NCBI RefSeq assembly: GCF_003254565.1
Contig: NZ_QJRI01000182.1
Coordinates: 248,001-312,000 of the forward strand
Reading direction: 5' to 3'
DNA from: Flavobacterium nitrogenifigens
Lineage (GTDB): Bacteria; Bacteroidota; Bacteroidia; Flavobacteriales; Flavobacteriaceae
DNA: 64,000 bases
The notes beneath the pieces are model-generated. The model searched no databases and was not told the DNA's origin. It saw only the letters and a program-made list of their open reading frames with translations. The position numbers and the translations under genes were made by a program. Each line of letters begins with the position of its first letter. Position 1 is the stretch's first letter. This document shows positions 1 through 8,707 of the stretch, one piece after another.

Positions 1-584
1 GGAAGTCCCATTTTGGCCCATGAAAAATATTGAATTGCTGTTAAGACAGTTTCAAAACGAATTATTTTATTTAAAAATGAACGCTCTACTTTTTCATAAC
101 CTCCATAACCTAAAACGATTGTTTTGTTCATGGTAAACTGCGAAGTCATAGAAGTAATCCAATCTTTAGAACTTGGGAAGCAATCTGCGTCTGTAAAAAG
201 TAAGTAATCCTTTTTTGCAGCTTTTATTCCAAGCGTTAAAGCATATTTTTTATTTCCCCAAAAAGCTTCATTATTTTCAACTTTTACTAGACGGATATTA
301 GGGAATTCTTTTTCAAATTCTTCAAAAACTTCAAGAGTTTCATCACTCGATGCATCGTCAATTAAAACAACTTCAAAATCAGGGTAATCTTGTTGTGCCA
401 AAAGCGGAATATATTTTTTAACATTCTCTTCTTCGTTTTTAGCGCATACAATTACCGAAACAGGTAGGTTTTTAGGCTTCACGTGCTGTGGTTTGGCAAA
501 AGCAAATTTTCCAAAAACTCCGAGATAATAAAAAAGTTGAACTGCAACAATAGCAATAAAAAAGTAAAATATGTATATAAGCAT
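1..584 (-). CDS. Glycosyltransferase family 2, C-terminus cut off by the window edge
   Basis: Reading the minus strand from an ATG at 584 gives 194 residues in one open frame that leaves the window at base 1. An N-terminal membrane segment (about residues 3-22) is followed by a GT-A fold core: PVSVIVCAKNEEEN (41-54), LIDDASSDET (74-83) and the metal/nucleotide-binding FTDADCFPS (130-138). These are the usual family 2 motifs, so it should transfer a sugar from a nucleotide donor at the inner membrane, probably for envelope polysaccharide or glycolipid. The acceptor cannot be inferred. The missing C-terminal part probably holds more membrane segments. It lies 84 bases downstream of the paiB-like gene on the same strand. 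Confidence 0.85.
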   Translation of the reverse strand, partial: MLIYIFYFFIAIVAVQLFYYLGVFGKFAFAKPQHVKPKNLPVSVIVCAKNEEENVKKYIPLLAQQDYPDFEVVLIDDASSDETLEVFEEFEKEFPNIRLVKVENNEAFWGNKKYALTLGIKAAKKDYLLFTDADCFPSSKDWITSMTSQFTMNKTIVLGYGGYEKVERSFLNKIIRFETVLTAIQYFSWAKMGL

Positions 585-668
585 CTGATTTATTTGGTTC
601 TATTAATTTCACGTTCTGCGACTGCAAATGTAATTATCAATTCGCTAAATTCAATAGCTAAAGCCGAT

Positions 669-1283
669 TTACTTTCGGCATTTTGACATTTCTTTTGCAA
701 CAGCAATAGACTGAGGGTTTTCGGTTTTTTCCAATTCCGAAATTATGTTTTTATAATTGTGATCGTTGCGGTTTTGAGAGAGTTTTTTCGTAGCTTGAAT
801 TTCTTCAATTTCGATTTCAAAACCAAAGATTCCTCGTGCTTCGCGCATGGTTTTTTCAGATAAATTTTCAACACGAACAGGATTTTTAGAATTAGCTTCG
901 TATTTATCTACAAGCTTTTTTAATTGCTCGACTGAAGTTTCATAATCAACAATCTTGATTCTTCCATAAACATGTACGGCTATATAATTCCAAGTCGGAA
1001 CATTTTCGTGATCATACCAAGAAGAAGAAATATAACTATGCGGACCTGTAAAAACAGCCAAAACCTGGTCATTTTCCTTAAAACCTTCAGCTTGTGGATT
1101 GAGTTTTGAAATATGACCTTGCAAGATTTCTTTTCCTTCCCCATTCAATTCCAATTCTATCGGAATATGAGTTGCATATAATTTTCCGTTAGTCTGATTA
1201 ATCAGGATTCCAAAACTATTTTCTTTCAAAAAAGCTCTTATTTCTTCCTGATTTTCGTTTTTGTATAAATCTGGTGTATACAT
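669..1283 (-). CDS. PaiB-family FMN-binding protein
   Basis: A 204-residue protein, the normal length of the PaiB/FMN-binding negative regulator family. Signature stretches are YATHIPIEL (36-44), GHISKLNPQ (56-64), GPHSYISSSWY (80-90) and PTWNYIAVHVYG (96-107), which form the split-barrel flavin pocket. In Bacillus PaiB was described as a repressor of protease and sporulation genes, but the fold is that of flavin reductases or heme-utilisation proteins and many members probably have enzymatic roles. Nothing nearby identifies the substrate. It is separated by 45 bases from a membrane-protein gene on the same strand. Confidence 0.85.
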   Translation of the reverse strand: MYTPDLYKNENQEEIRAFLKENSFGILINQTNGKLYATHIPIELELNGEGKEILQGHISKLNPQAEGFKENDQVLAVFTGPHSYISSSWYDHENVPTWNYIAVHVYGRIKIVDYETSVEQLKKLVDKYEANSKNPVRVENLSEKTMREARGIFGFEIEIEEIQATKKLSQNRNDHNYKNIISELEKTENPQSIAVAKEMSKCRK

Positions 1284-1328
1284 TTTTTTGCTTTTAGTTA
1301 GATGTCCTAATAAAAAACTATTCCTTAT

Positions 1329-1838
1329 TTAGCTTTCAATTGTTTCTCCGCTTAAAGTAAACAATTTTGAATTAGCACTTAGATAAATAATCGAAACGCC
1401 AATAACTGTAAAAATTACGCCTTCTATTAAACACTGTGTTGCAAGATCATCTGAAAGTAAGACTCTTATTGGTCTAAAAAAGGCAGAGAATATCTCTTTT
1501 CTGAAAAATTTTAATCTTAAAAGGACATAAAGAGCGATTGCTAATAAAATAGTATTTATCGATGAAAGTTTGCTTTTCCAATTAAGATAAGCAATATACA
1601 ATACTCCTATTAATAAGGCAAAAAATATCCAAATATAAACACTAGGCCAGAAATTTAGAACATCTTCGTTTGTGGGGAATAATTTGTTCCAGTTTTTTTG
1701 TTTTTGAAAATGAAATTGATTTCTTATCAAAATGATTTTATCAGCAACAGTGTATAGTCTTAATTGAAAAATTCCGTTAATGAAGAAAATCATACCCAAG
1801 AATTGAATAAAAAGAGCTGCTATATTTAATTTTTTCAT
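1329..1838 (-). CDS. Hypothetical four-helix membrane protein
   Basis: I do not recognise a family in this 169-residue protein. It has about four hydrophobic segments: residues 7-25, 67-86, 92-109 and 136-154. A hydrophilic stretch between the first two (about 30-62, rich in Lys, Asn and Gln) is probably a loop on one side of the membrane. The start MKKLN is followed directly by the first helix, so it inserts without a cleaved signal. It sits between murB and the paiB-like gene on the same strand, with gaps of 23 and 45 bases, so it may be co-transcribed with murB. No function is proposed. Confidence 0.6.
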   Translation of the reverse strand: MKKLNIAALFIQFLGMIFFINGIFQLRLYTVADKIILIRNQFHFQKQKNWNKLFPTNEDVLNFWPSVYIWIFFALLIGVLYIAYLNWKSKLSSINTILLAIALYVLLRLKFFRKEIFSAFFRPIRVLLSDDLATQCLIEGVIFTVIGVSIIYLSANSKLFTLSGETIES

Positions 1839-1861
1839 TAAAATCTTAATAATGAAGTTGT

Positions 1862-2875
1862 TTAAATTACATTAACTTCCGCTTCGATTTGAATGCCGAA
1901 TTTTTCGAAAACGGTTTTTTGAACTTCTTTAGAAACGGCCAAAATTTCTTGTCCTGTCGCGTTTCCGTAATTCACCAAAACCAAAGCTTGGTTTTTATGA
2001 ACTCCCGCATCTCCAAAACGTTTTCCTTTAAAACCAGCTTGTTCAATCAGCCATCCTGCTGGAACTTTTACTTCAGTCTCTGAAACTTCGTAGAATTTCA
2101 TTTCTGGAAATTTCTGATGGATTTTCTCAAAATCAGATTTCAATAAAATCGGATTTTTGAAGAAACTGCCGCTATTTCCTAATTCTTTCGGATCTGGCAA
2201 TTTGCTTTGTCTTATGGCAATTACAGCATTACTCACATCTTTTAAGGTTGGTTCTGTAATGTTGTTTTTGGCCAATTCTGCCAAAATATCCCCGTAAGAA
2301 GTATTGATTTTATGATTGCGTTTCGTCAATTTAAAAATAACCGAAGTAATAATATATTGGTCTTTTACTTCGTTTTTGAAAATGCTTTCACGGTAGCCAA
2401 AATTACATTCGGCATTGTCGAAAATTTTCATTTCCTGAGTGGCAATATTCATCGCTTCGCAAGAAACAAAAGTATCTTTAATCTCAGTTCCATAAGCCCC
2501 AATATTCTGAACGGGAGTTGTACCCACATTTCCTGGAATTAGAGACATGTTTTCTAATCCTCCAAAATTATTATCGATGGTCCATAAAACGAAATCATGC
2601 CAAGTTTCGCCCGCTTGACTTTCAACCCAGACAAAATCTTCGTCTTCTTTAATCGTTTTTTTGCCTTTTAAATCGATATGAATCACCAAAGCGTCAATGT
2701 CTTTGGTTAAAAGCATATTGCTACCGCCGCCAAGAATGAATTTTTTCTCGTTTTTGTTTGCTGACAAAATGGTTTTTAATTCGTCAACAGAATGTACTGC
2801 AACAAATTGTTTTGCACTAGCTTCAATGCCGAAAGTATTGTATTTTTTTAAAGAAAAATTGGATTGGATTTCCAT
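1862..2875 (-). CDS. murB: UDP-N-acetylenolpyruvoylglucosamine reductase
   Basis: MurB reduces UDP-GlcNAc-enolpyruvate to UDP-MurNAc with NADPH and FAD, the second committed step of peptidoglycan synthesis in the cytoplasm. At 337 residues it has the E. coli-like (type I) length. Visible motifs: FAD-binding GGGSNML (49-55), SLIPGNVGTTPVQNIGAYG (111-129), FGYRES (159-164, substrate Arg), GNSGSFFKNP (233-242) with the catalytic Ser at 237, and the C-terminal EAEV with the conserved Glu. The start at 2875 is supported by a TACTTTTG -7 promoter motif about 26 bases upstream. Confidence 0.96.
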   Translation of the reverse strand: MEIQSNFSLKKYNTFGIEASAKQFVAVHSVDELKTILSANKNEKKFILGGGSNMLLTKDIDALVIHIDLKGKKTIKEDEDFVWVESQAGETWHDFVLWTIDNNFGGLENMSLIPGNVGTTPVQNIGAYGTEIKDTFVSCEAMNIATQEMKIFDNAECNFGYRESIFKNEVKDQYIITSVIFKLTKRNHKINTSYGDILAELAKNNITEPTLKDVSNAVIAIRQSKLPDPKELGNSGSFFKNPILLKSDFEKIHQKFPEMKFYEVSETEVKVPAGWLIEQAGFKGKRFGDAGVHKNQALVLVNYGNATGQEILAVSKEVQKTVFEKFGIQIEAEVNVI

Positions 2876-2900
2876 AAATAAAAGGCTTTTTAATATGGTT

Positions 2901-2908
2901 CAAAAGTA
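2901..2908 (-). promoter_or_regulatory. Putative -7 promoter element of murB
   Basis: On the minus strand this reads TACTTTTG, an exact match to the Bacteroidota -7 consensus TAnnTTTG, 26 bases before the murB start. No clear TTTG at -33 is seen at the usual spacing. Confidence 0.5.
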
Positions 2909-2978
2909 AGGATTATAATTTATTTGAAATGGGTTTTAAATAAATATCAGAATTCAAAAAACAAATTGATTTCTTTTG

Positions 2979-2986
2979 TAGATTTG
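2979..2986 (+). promoter_or_regulatory. Putative -7 promoter element of the 3009 gene
   Basis: Reads TAGATTTG (TAnnTTTG), 23 bases before the ATG at 3009. Together with the murB element it makes a compact divergent promoter region. Confidence 0.45.
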
Positions 2987-3008
2987 AAAGAATTATAATG
3001 TTATAATT

Positions 3009-3731
3009 ATGGCTGAAATTTTCCGTAAGAATAAGATTTTACTCTTTTTAGGGTTGTTTTTGTCAATATCAGCTTCTGCACAAGTTGTTAGTATTGAAGG
3101 AGAATGGAGTACAAAGGATATAATTGGTTATTCTAATGTTTTCGAATATTCTTTAATAAAAGAAAAGCAACTAAGTGAAGGACGCAGTGTAATATTTAAT
3201 TTAAACGGTACATTTTCATGTGGTGAACCAATGATATGCCCTAATGGATGTTCTGTTTATACTTCAGGTTCTTACACGATGGTTGATAATGATCATATAC
3301 GTATCGCTGTTGAAAATGTGCGTTTTGTTGGGTTTTATTGTGGCAATCTAAGAACAAAGCAGGAAAATAAGAGTAAAGACTTAGGTCTTTTTTATATTTA
3401 TAAAGAAGGTGATGCAGTTCGATTAATTCCTAGCAATGGTGTATTGCAGGAAGATAAAGATAAAATGCTTTATGCTCAAATGCTTGATTCTTTTAAGAAA
3501 GAATGGAGGTCTTATGTTTTTGTATGGAATGATACAGATGGAAATCTGCCAGATGAAATTTTGAAAGATTGTAAAGACAAAAGAAAACAGATTGATTTAT
3601 CTAATTATAAAATTGTGTCTTCTAAAAATGAAAACTATGGGAATGTTTTTCTTTTACGAGAAAATGAAAATTTTTACTACGTAGTTTATAATGCTGTGGA
3701 CAAAAAAGTTTCTTTGGCTTATCCGAAATAA
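3009..3731 (+). CDS. Secreted hypothetical protein
   Basis: A 240-residue protein with a classical signal peptide: KNK then a hydrophobic run (about 10-21) ending at SASAQ, so cleavage is likely after residue 24. I recognise no family. The mature part begins with IEGEWSTKD, a pattern seen in lipocalin-like extracellular proteins that start with a GxW motif. It has four cysteines close together (around 72-81, SCGEPMICPNGC) and another at 111, possibly disulphide-bonded. It is expressed alone from its own -7 motif and faces a glycosyltransferase gene convergently. The lipocalin resemblance is only suggestive. Confidence 0.65.
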   Translation: MAEIFRKNKILLFLGLFLSISASAQVVSIEGEWSTKDIIGYSNVFEYSLIKEKQLSEGRSVIFNLNGTFSCGEPMICPNGCSVYTSGSYTMVDNDHIRIAVENVRFVGFYCGNLRTKQENKSKDLGLFYIYKEGDAVRLIPSNGVLQEDKDKMLYAQMLDSFKKEWRSYVFVWNDTDGNLPDEILKDCKDKRKQIDLSNYKIVSSKNENYGNVFLLRENENFYYVVYNAVDKKVSLAYPK

Positions 3732-3742
3732 TTTTTTTCTAA

Positions 3743-3820
3743 CTTAAAAGACGCAAAGTTTGCGCAAAGTTCGCAAAGCTTCGCGTTCCTAGCGTAACCC
3801 CTTGCGGACTTTGCGGTTAA
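3743..3820. repeat. GCAAAG-type inverted-repeat element, copy 1
   Basis: About 80 bases with multiple CGCAAAG/CTTTGCG words. The left end (ACGCAAAGTTTGCGCAAAG) and right end (CTTGCGGACTTTGCGGTTAA) are imperfect inverted repeats. The right end contributes the TAA stop of the glycosyltransferase at 3817. A second copy of the same design lies at 36602-36734, also abutting a stop codon. It could act as a terminator or mRNA 3'-end stabiliser for the two convergent genes. Confidence 0.65.
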
Positions 3821-4866
3821 ATATTTCTAGAATTCAACAACTCATGATATTTCTTTGAAATAACCTTCATATTAATATCATAATTAGCATTTTCCTCCAC
3901 AAATTTTCTATTTCGAATAATGGACTGATTTCGAGATTCAGCATTTTCAAAAGACCAGATTAATTCATTGGCCAGCATTTCGATATTATCAATTTCAATT
4001 AATTGGCCGTTTTCGCGATGCGTGATCCAACTCTGGTTTCCAGGAATGTCGGAAACAATAGGATAACAATTGCAAGCCATTGCTTCAAATAAAGATGCCG
4101 AAACGCCTTCGGTAATTGGCATGCTGATGTAAATATTGGATTGCTGCAATAATTTTGGAAGTTCTGTATTCGGGATTCTTCCTGTAAAAATCACTTTATT
4201 TTCTATTTGGAGTTCTTTTGCTAAATCTTTTAAAAATTGCAATCTGTTTCCGTCGCCAACAATTGTCAATGAAAAATCAATTCCTTTTTGGTTTAAAATT
4301 TCGAAAGCTTTTAAAATTGAATCATGACGATATTCTGGCTGCAACGAACGTGTTACAATGGCTTCAATTTTGTTTGAATTGTTTGTCGAAGGAGTAAAAA
4401 GCGATAAATCAATTCCTTTTGGAAGAATCAAGACCTTGTTCATGTCAACACCGACTTCTTTCATGTGAATTGCCATTACAGGTCCCCAAGCGTGAATTAA
4501 ATGCGCTTTCTTAAAAGCATATTTTTGAATAAATTTTTTAAAAGGATACAATTTAGACTCTTCTGGCCATAAATCGGTACGGCCTTGTTGTGCTATGGCA
4601 ATTGTTTTAGAACCAGATATTGCGGCTAAGAAACCATAACTTGTAGTTCTTTCGGCAATGACCATATCTGGTTTTTCGTTTTTAATTATTTTTCGAATGG
4701 AAATAGGAGCGAAGAAATACTCTAAAATACGTTTAAATCTGTGGGTGTTTGATGTTTGAAGTTCCCAAGTGATAATTTCAAAATCACCAAATTCTTTCAG
4801 GCCTTTCATCCAAGTGATAGCATCGGCACGATAAGATTCTCCAAGAAAAAGTATTTTCCTTTTCAT
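3817..4866 (-). CDS. Glycosyltransferase family 4 (GT-B fold)
   Basis: 349 residues with the two-domain GT-B architecture. The N-terminal acceptor domain contains KPDMVIAERTT (65-75). The C-terminal donor domain contains LPKGIDLSLFTPS (148-160), IVGDGNRL (202-209) and the E-x7-E donor motif EGVSASLFE (253-261), followed by CYPIVSDIPG. It should be a retaining transferase using a nucleotide sugar, acting on the cytoplasmic face of the membrane for capsule, LPS or glycolipid synthesis. Neighbouring genes are not a polysaccharide cluster, so the product is unknown. An inverted-repeat hairpin lies directly upstream. Confidence 0.85.
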   Translation of the reverse strand: MKRKILFLGESYRADAITWMKGLKEFGDFEIITWELQTSNTHRFKRILEYFFAPISIRKIIKNEKPDMVIAERTTSYGFLAAISGSKTIAIAQQGRTDLWPEESKLYPFKKFIQKYAFKKAHLIHAWGPVMAIHMKEVGVDMNKVLILPKGIDLSLFTPSTNNSNKIEAIVTRSLQPEYRHDSILKAFEILNQKGIDFSLTIVGDGNRLQFLKDLAKELQIENKVIFTGRIPNTELPKLLQQSNIYISMPITEGVSASLFEAMACNCYPIVSDIPGNQSWITHRENGQLIEIDNIEMLANELIWSFENAESRNQSIIRNRKFVEENANYDINMKVISKKYHELLNSRNI

Positions 4867-4880
4867 TATAAAAGTTTTTT

Positions 4881-4928
4881 CGCCACGAATTCACGAATTA
4901 ATTTTGAATAATTCGTGAATTCGTGGCG
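4881..4928. repeat. GCCACGAATT-type hairpin, copy 1
   Basis: Perfect 20-bp inverted repeat (CGCCACGAATTCACGAATTA and its complement) around an 8-base loop, flanked by T runs. It lies between two minus-strand genes, so it is probably the terminator of the DUF2461 gene. The same arms recur at 22633-22745, and relatives occur at 5670-5808 and 30939-31032. Confidence 0.8.
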
Positions 4929-4940
4929 ATTTTTTTATCT

Positions 4941-5618
4941 CTAAAATTCTTCAGTATCTAAAGCGCGATTTATAAATTCGTTTAGCGGTTTTAGAGCAAT
5001 CAGTTTCTGGCTTATCTTTTTTACGAAATCTTTCTGAGTAACTTCAGAGATGTCATATTTTTGAGTTGCTGTAAAACTTTTCAGTTTTAAGAACTCAATT
5101 GCAGGATGATCTTTTTCGTAACCGCGAGGCATGCTTTTAAGCGAATTATTTTCGTTAAAATCTAAACTTCCAAATTCCTTTTTAAAGTTTTTATCATTTA
5201 AAATTTCCTGTAAATCATCATAGAAAAAAGCAATTTCTTTGCGAACCTTTTTCAAATCTTCCGATTCAGGAGAATAAAATCCGCCGGCAATAAAACTGGC
5301 TCCTTTTTCAATATGCACATAATATCCGGAACGGTTTAAACCTTTGGTTCCGCCAGACATCCAGATTCCTAGATGTGCTTTATAAGGCGATTTGTCTTTA
5401 GAAAAACGAATGTCACGATTGATTCTAAAAGTACAGTTTTTGACTTCCAATAATTCTAATGAAGGATCAAGTGGTTTCATCGCGTCAAGAAAGTCGCTCA
5501 CCAATTGATGATAGTCTTTCTTGAAAACTTCGTATCGTTTCTTATTGTCCTGAAACCATTCTCTGTTATTGTTCTTTTTTAAATCGTCTAAAAATTGCAA
5601 TGATTCTTTCGCTAGCAT
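4941..5618 (-). CDS. DUF2461 (TIGR02453) family protein
   Basis: 225 residues, the expected length for this conserved bacterial family. Characteristic pieces are LDDLKKNNNREWFQDNKKRY (9-28), FRINRDIRFSKDKSPYKAH (64-82) and YVHIEKG with AGGFYSPE (about 99-119). No enzymatic activity has been settled for the family as far as I know. The protein is soluble and probably cytoplasmic. It lies between recF and a glycosyltransferase gene, separated from each by inverted-repeat elements, so it is probably its own transcription unit. Confidence 0.85.
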   Translation of the reverse strand: MLAKESLQFLDDLKKNNNREWFQDNKKRYEVFKKDYHQLVSDFLDAMKPLDPSLELLEVKNCTFRINRDIRFSKDKSPYKAHLGIWMSGGTKGLNRSGYYVHIEKGASFIAGGFYSPESEDLKKVRKEIAFFYDDLQEILNDKNFKKEFGSLDFNENNSLKSMPRGYEKDHPAIEFLKLKSFTATQKYDISEVTQKDFVKKISQKLIALKPLNEFINRALDTEEF

Positions 5619-5669
5619 ATTCTGTGTTTTTTGAATGCAGTTACTTTTTTTCTAATTCGTTTTTTTAGT

Positions 5670-5808
5670 TTGCCACTAATTGCACGAATTTACACTAATT
5701 TATTTTCTTATTTAGCCACAAATTAAAAGATTTACACAGATTGAATCATTTTAATCCTTGCAATCTGTGGTAAAAATAATTCGCGTAAATTCGTGAAATT
5801 AGTGGCAA
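5670..5808. repeat. GCCAC-type inverted-repeat element, copy 2 (nested)
   Basis: Outer arms of roughly 24 bp: TTGCCACTAATTGCACGAAT at 5670 and its near complement ending at 5808 (one internal mismatch). An inner pair, CACAGATTG (about 5735) and CAATCTGTG (about 5760), forms a second stem. It fills the gap between recF and the DUF2461 gene and reaches to within a few bases of the recF stop. Confidence 0.7.
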
Positions 5809-5816
5809 AAAAAACT

Positions 5817-6896
5817 TTACAAATTAAATATCTTATAAGTCTGATGTGTTGATTTTACAATTGCTTCAGTTCTTTCTGGATGTGTGTCCGATATAAAAAG
5901 CTGCCCAAACGTTTCGCTATTTACCATTTCTACAATTTTGGCGACACGAGTTTCGTCTAGTTTGTCAAAAATATCATCAAACAAAAGAATTGGTTTTACA
6001 CCGCTCTGTTTTTTTAGAAATTCAAATTGAGCAAGTTTTAAGGCAATCAGAAAAGATTTTTGCTGTCCTTGCGATCCGAATTTTTTTATTGGATGTGAAT
6101 CAATTTCAAAAGATAAATCATCTTTATGAATTCCTACAGTTGTGTAGTGCAGCGCTCGATCTTTATTGATGTTTTCCTGTAAAAGCGTTAGTAAGTCTTT
6201 TTCAAACAAATGACTTTCGTAAACCAGTTGTACAGATTCTTCAGATCCTGTTATTGCTTGATGATGTATATTAAATATAGGTATAAACTGTTCTAAAAAA
6301 TCTTTTCGTTTTTCAAAAATCGATTTCCCATATTCATTTAATTGCTCATTATATATAGATAAGGTATCATTGTCAAAAGTATGATTGAGCGCAAAATATT
6401 TCAAAAGTGCATTTCGCTGCACAATTACTTTTTGATATTGAATAAGCTGATGAAGATAAGTAGAGTCTAATTGCGAAATCACGCTGTCCATGAATTTACG
6501 GCGCGTTTCGCTTCCTTCAATAATTAAATCGCGATCTGCTGGCGAAATAATTACTAGTGGAATAAACCCGATATGATCTGAAAATTTATCGTAAGGTTTT
6601 CCATTTCGTTTTAAAACCTTTTTCTGTCCTTTTTTCAAACTGCAGACAATCTGCTCTGTTCTTTCGTTCTTTTCCAGTTCTGCATCAATAACAAAAAATT
6701 CTTCTCCATGCTTGATGTTTTGAACCGCCAACGGATTAAAATAACTTTTTCCGTAAGCCAAATGATAAATAGCATCGAGTACATTGGTTTTTCCAATGCC
6801 ATTTTTTCCCACAAAACAGTTGATTTTAATGTCAAAATCAAAACTTGCTTCTGAAAAGTTTTTATAATTGAATAATGAGATTTTGTTTAAATGCAT
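5817..6896 (-). CDS. recF: DNA replication and repair protein RecF
   Basis: An SMC/Rad50-like ATPase that, with RecO and RecR, loads RecA at gaps in single-stranded DNA. The 359-residue length fits. Motifs: Walker A GKNGIGKTN (30-38), SPADRDLIIEGSETRRKF (118-135), the ABC signature region KKFGSQGQQKS (271-281) and Walker B ILLFDDIFDKLDE (303-315). The start MHLNKISLFNYKN is the standard RecF N-terminus. It is divergent from the TPR gene at 7139, across a 242-base region that presumably carries both promoters. Confidence 0.96.
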   Translation of the reverse strand: MHLNKISLFNYKNFSEASFDFDIKINCFVGKNGIGKTNVLDAIYHLAYGKSYFNPLAVQNIKHGEEFFVIDAELEKNERTEQIVCSLKKGQKKVLKRNGKPYDKFSDHIGFIPLVIISPADRDLIIEGSETRRKFMDSVISQLDSTYLHQLIQYQKVIVQRNALLKYFALNHTFDNDTLSIYNEQLNEYGKSIFEKRKDFLEQFIPIFNIHHQAITGSEESVQLVYESHLFEKDLLTLLQENINKDRALHYTTVGIHKDDLSFEIDSHPIKKFGSQGQQKSFLIALKLAQFEFLKKQSGVKPILLFDDIFDKLDETRVAKIVEMVNSETFGQLFISDTHPERTEAIVKSTHQTYKIFNL

Positions 6897-7108
6897 TTTT
6901 TCGGGACTCCACGTGTAAAATTTACCCTTTTTGAACGGTAAAAATTTGAGGCTGCAAATTACCGAAAATTATCGATATAATTGGCTTTAGGGCTTTCTTG
7001 AGCTTATTTATTTTACCACTTCCTCGAAAGGATGAGCGAATAAGGAAAATATTTCTTTTAAAATAGTGATAAAATTGAAATTTTTTACCTCAGTTTCAAG
7101 AAAAATTT

Positions 7109-7116
7109 TATTTTTG
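7109..7116 (+). promoter_or_regulatory. Putative -7 promoter element of the TPR gene/ribH unit
   Basis: TATTTTTG, an exact TAnnTTTG match, 22 bases before the ATG at 7139. No convincing -33 element was found. Confidence 0.5.
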
Positions 7117-7138
7117 CCGTTCACTAAATAAATTTTAA

Positions 7139-7921
7139 ATGGCAACTTACAATAAAAGAGGATATAAGACACCAAAAGAAAAGGAAGTAAAAGAGGTGGT
7201 TACTGAAGAGCAACAAGTAATTATTGACGAAAAAGACAGTACTACAGCTGGAGTTTTCTCAAAATTAGATGAAACTGCTTCAAGAACTGAGGATTGGGTG
7301 GCTAAAAATCAAAAAATCATTATTGGTTTAGTTGCTGGTATTGCAGTTGCTACAATTGGATATTTGGCTTACCAAAAATTTATTGCAACTCCTAAACAAG
7401 AAGAGGCTGCAAGTGAAATGTTTGTTGCTCAACAAAACTTTGAAAAAGCGGTGAACGGTGTTTCTAGCGATTCATTATTCAAATTATCTTTAAACGGTTC
7501 AGAAGGTAAATTCGGATTTATCAAAATCGCTGACGAATATTCTGGAACAGACGCTGGAAACTTGGCAAACTACTATGCTGGTATTGCTTACTTGAATACT
7601 GGTAAATTTGATGAGGCAATTAAATATTTAGGTGAATTCAAATCTGAAGATGTAGTTTTAAGCGCATTAGCTAAAGGTGCTACAGGAGATGCTTATTCTC
7701 AAAAAAATCAGCAAAAAGAAGCTTTAGATTTTTATGTAAAAGCTGCTGAGTCTAACAAAAACGATTTTACAACACCTCGTTTCTTATTAAAAGCTGGAAA
7801 AACAGCTTTAGCTTTAGGACAAAAAGAAGATGCATTGAAATATTTCAATGACATTAAAGATAATTACGACAGTACTCCAGAAGCAGCATCTGTTGATGCT
7901 TTGATTGGATTAGCACAATAA
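7139..7921 (+). CDS. TPR-containing membrane-anchored protein (YfgM-like)
   Basis: 260 residues: a charged cytoplasmic N-terminus (1-57, many Lys and Glu), one transmembrane helix (about 59-78) and a C-terminal domain with tetratricopeptide-like helices, e.g. ANYYAGIAYLNTGKFDEAIKY at about 141-161 and a further repeat around 210-240. The layout matches YfgM-type TPR proteins that sit near the translocon and act as chaperone adaptors. In Bacteroidota this gene commonly precedes ribH, as here. The specific partner is inferred only from the architecture. Confidence 0.8.
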   Translation: MATYNKRGYKTPKEKEVKEVVTEEQQVIIDEKDSTTAGVFSKLDETASRTEDWVAKNQKIIIGLVAGIAVATIGYLAYQKFIATPKQEEAASEMFVAQQNFEKAVNGVSSDSLFKLSLNGSEGKFGFIKIADEYSGTDAGNLANYYAGIAYLNTGKFDEAIKYLGEFKSEDVVLSALAKGATGDAYSQKNQQKEALDFYVKAAESNKNDFTTPRFLLKAGKTALALGQKEDALKYFNDIKDNYDSTPEAASVDALIGLAQ

Positions 7922-7993
7922 AAATTTTAGACTTTAGATTTTAGATTGTAGATTTGTAAAGAATCTAAATTCGAAAATCAAAAATCTAAAATA
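7922..7993. repeat. TTTAGATTTTAGA-type inverted repeat between the TPR gene and ribH
   Basis: A low-complexity, largely self-complementary stretch. The left part has repeated TTTAGA words (AGACTTTAGATTTTAGATTG) and the right part has the complement (AATCAAAAATCTAAAAT). It fills almost the whole gap between the two genes. It may cut or attenuate the transcript, or be one more dispersed intergenic hairpin. Confidence 0.6.
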
Positions 7994-7999
7994 TTACAG

Positions 8000-8572
8000 A
8001 TGGCTACTGAAAATAAAAATCTATCAGAATACGATAAAAACACAATCCCAAACGCGAAAGACTTTCGGTTTGGGATTGTTGTTTCTGAATGGAATGATAC
8101 TATAACAGAGGGACTTTATAATGGTGCTTTTGACGCTCTAGTTGATTGCGATGTTCCGGCTCAGCAAATTATCCGTTGGAATGTTCCGGGAAGTTTTGAG
8201 TTGATTTATGGAGCAAAAAAAATGCTTCAGACTCAAAATGTTGATGCAGTTATTGTAATTGGATGCGTAATTCAAGGAGAAACCAAACATTTTGATTTTG
8301 TCTGCGAAGGAGTTACACAAGGAATTAAAGATTTGAATGTTCAAACGGATATTCCAGTTATTTTCTGTGTTTTAACAGACAATAATATGCAGCAGTCAAT
8401 TGACAGAAGTGGAGGTGCTCACGGAAACAAAGGAACTGAAGCGGCAATTGCGGCAATCAAAATGGCTTACATTCGTCAGCAGGCTTCAATGTCTCATGCT
8501 TTCAACCAGCCATTATTGACTTCTGGAGCACTTCAAATTGAAGATTCTCCGAAAAAAATAGAAAACGAATAA
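8000..8572 (+). CDS. ribH: 6,7-dimethyl-8-ribityllumazine synthase
   Basis: Condenses 5-amino-6-ribitylaminouracil with 3,4-dihydroxy-2-butanone 4-phosphate, the penultimate step of riboflavin synthesis, as a cytoplasmic icosahedral or pentameric enzyme. Family stretches seen: VVSEWNDTITEGLYNGA (27-43), WNVPGSFELIYGAKKM (60-75), VIGCVIQGETKHFDFVCEGV (85-104) with the catalytic His, and FCVLTDNNMQQSIDRSGG (121-138). The C-terminal 30 residues (after MAYIRQQ) extend a little beyond the core. A rho-independent terminator follows. Confidence 0.97.
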   Translation: MATENKNLSEYDKNTIPNAKDFRFGIVVSEWNDTITEGLYNGAFDALVDCDVPAQQIIRWNVPGSFELIYGAKKMLQTQNVDAVIVIGCVIQGETKHFDFVCEGVTQGIKDLNVQTDIPVIFCVLTDNNMQQSIDRSGGAHGNKGTEAAIAAIKMAYIRQQASMSHAFNQPLLTSGALQIEDSPKKIENE

Positions 8573-8596
8573 AGCACGTTTGTCTTAAAAATATTA

Positions 8597-8629
8597 AAAC
8601 CTATACTGTTAAAAGTGTAGGTTTTTTTT
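8597..8629 (+). terminator. Rho-independent terminator after ribH
   Basis: Stem AACCTATAC / GTGTAGGTT with an 8-base loop (TGTTAAAA) and a run of eight or more T. Confidence 0.85.
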
Positions 8630-8707
8630 ATGCTTTTTTTGTGATTCTATTAAGTTCTGTCAAATTCTGAATTATATTACATTTGAGTTGATCTTAATTA
8701 TGCTTCT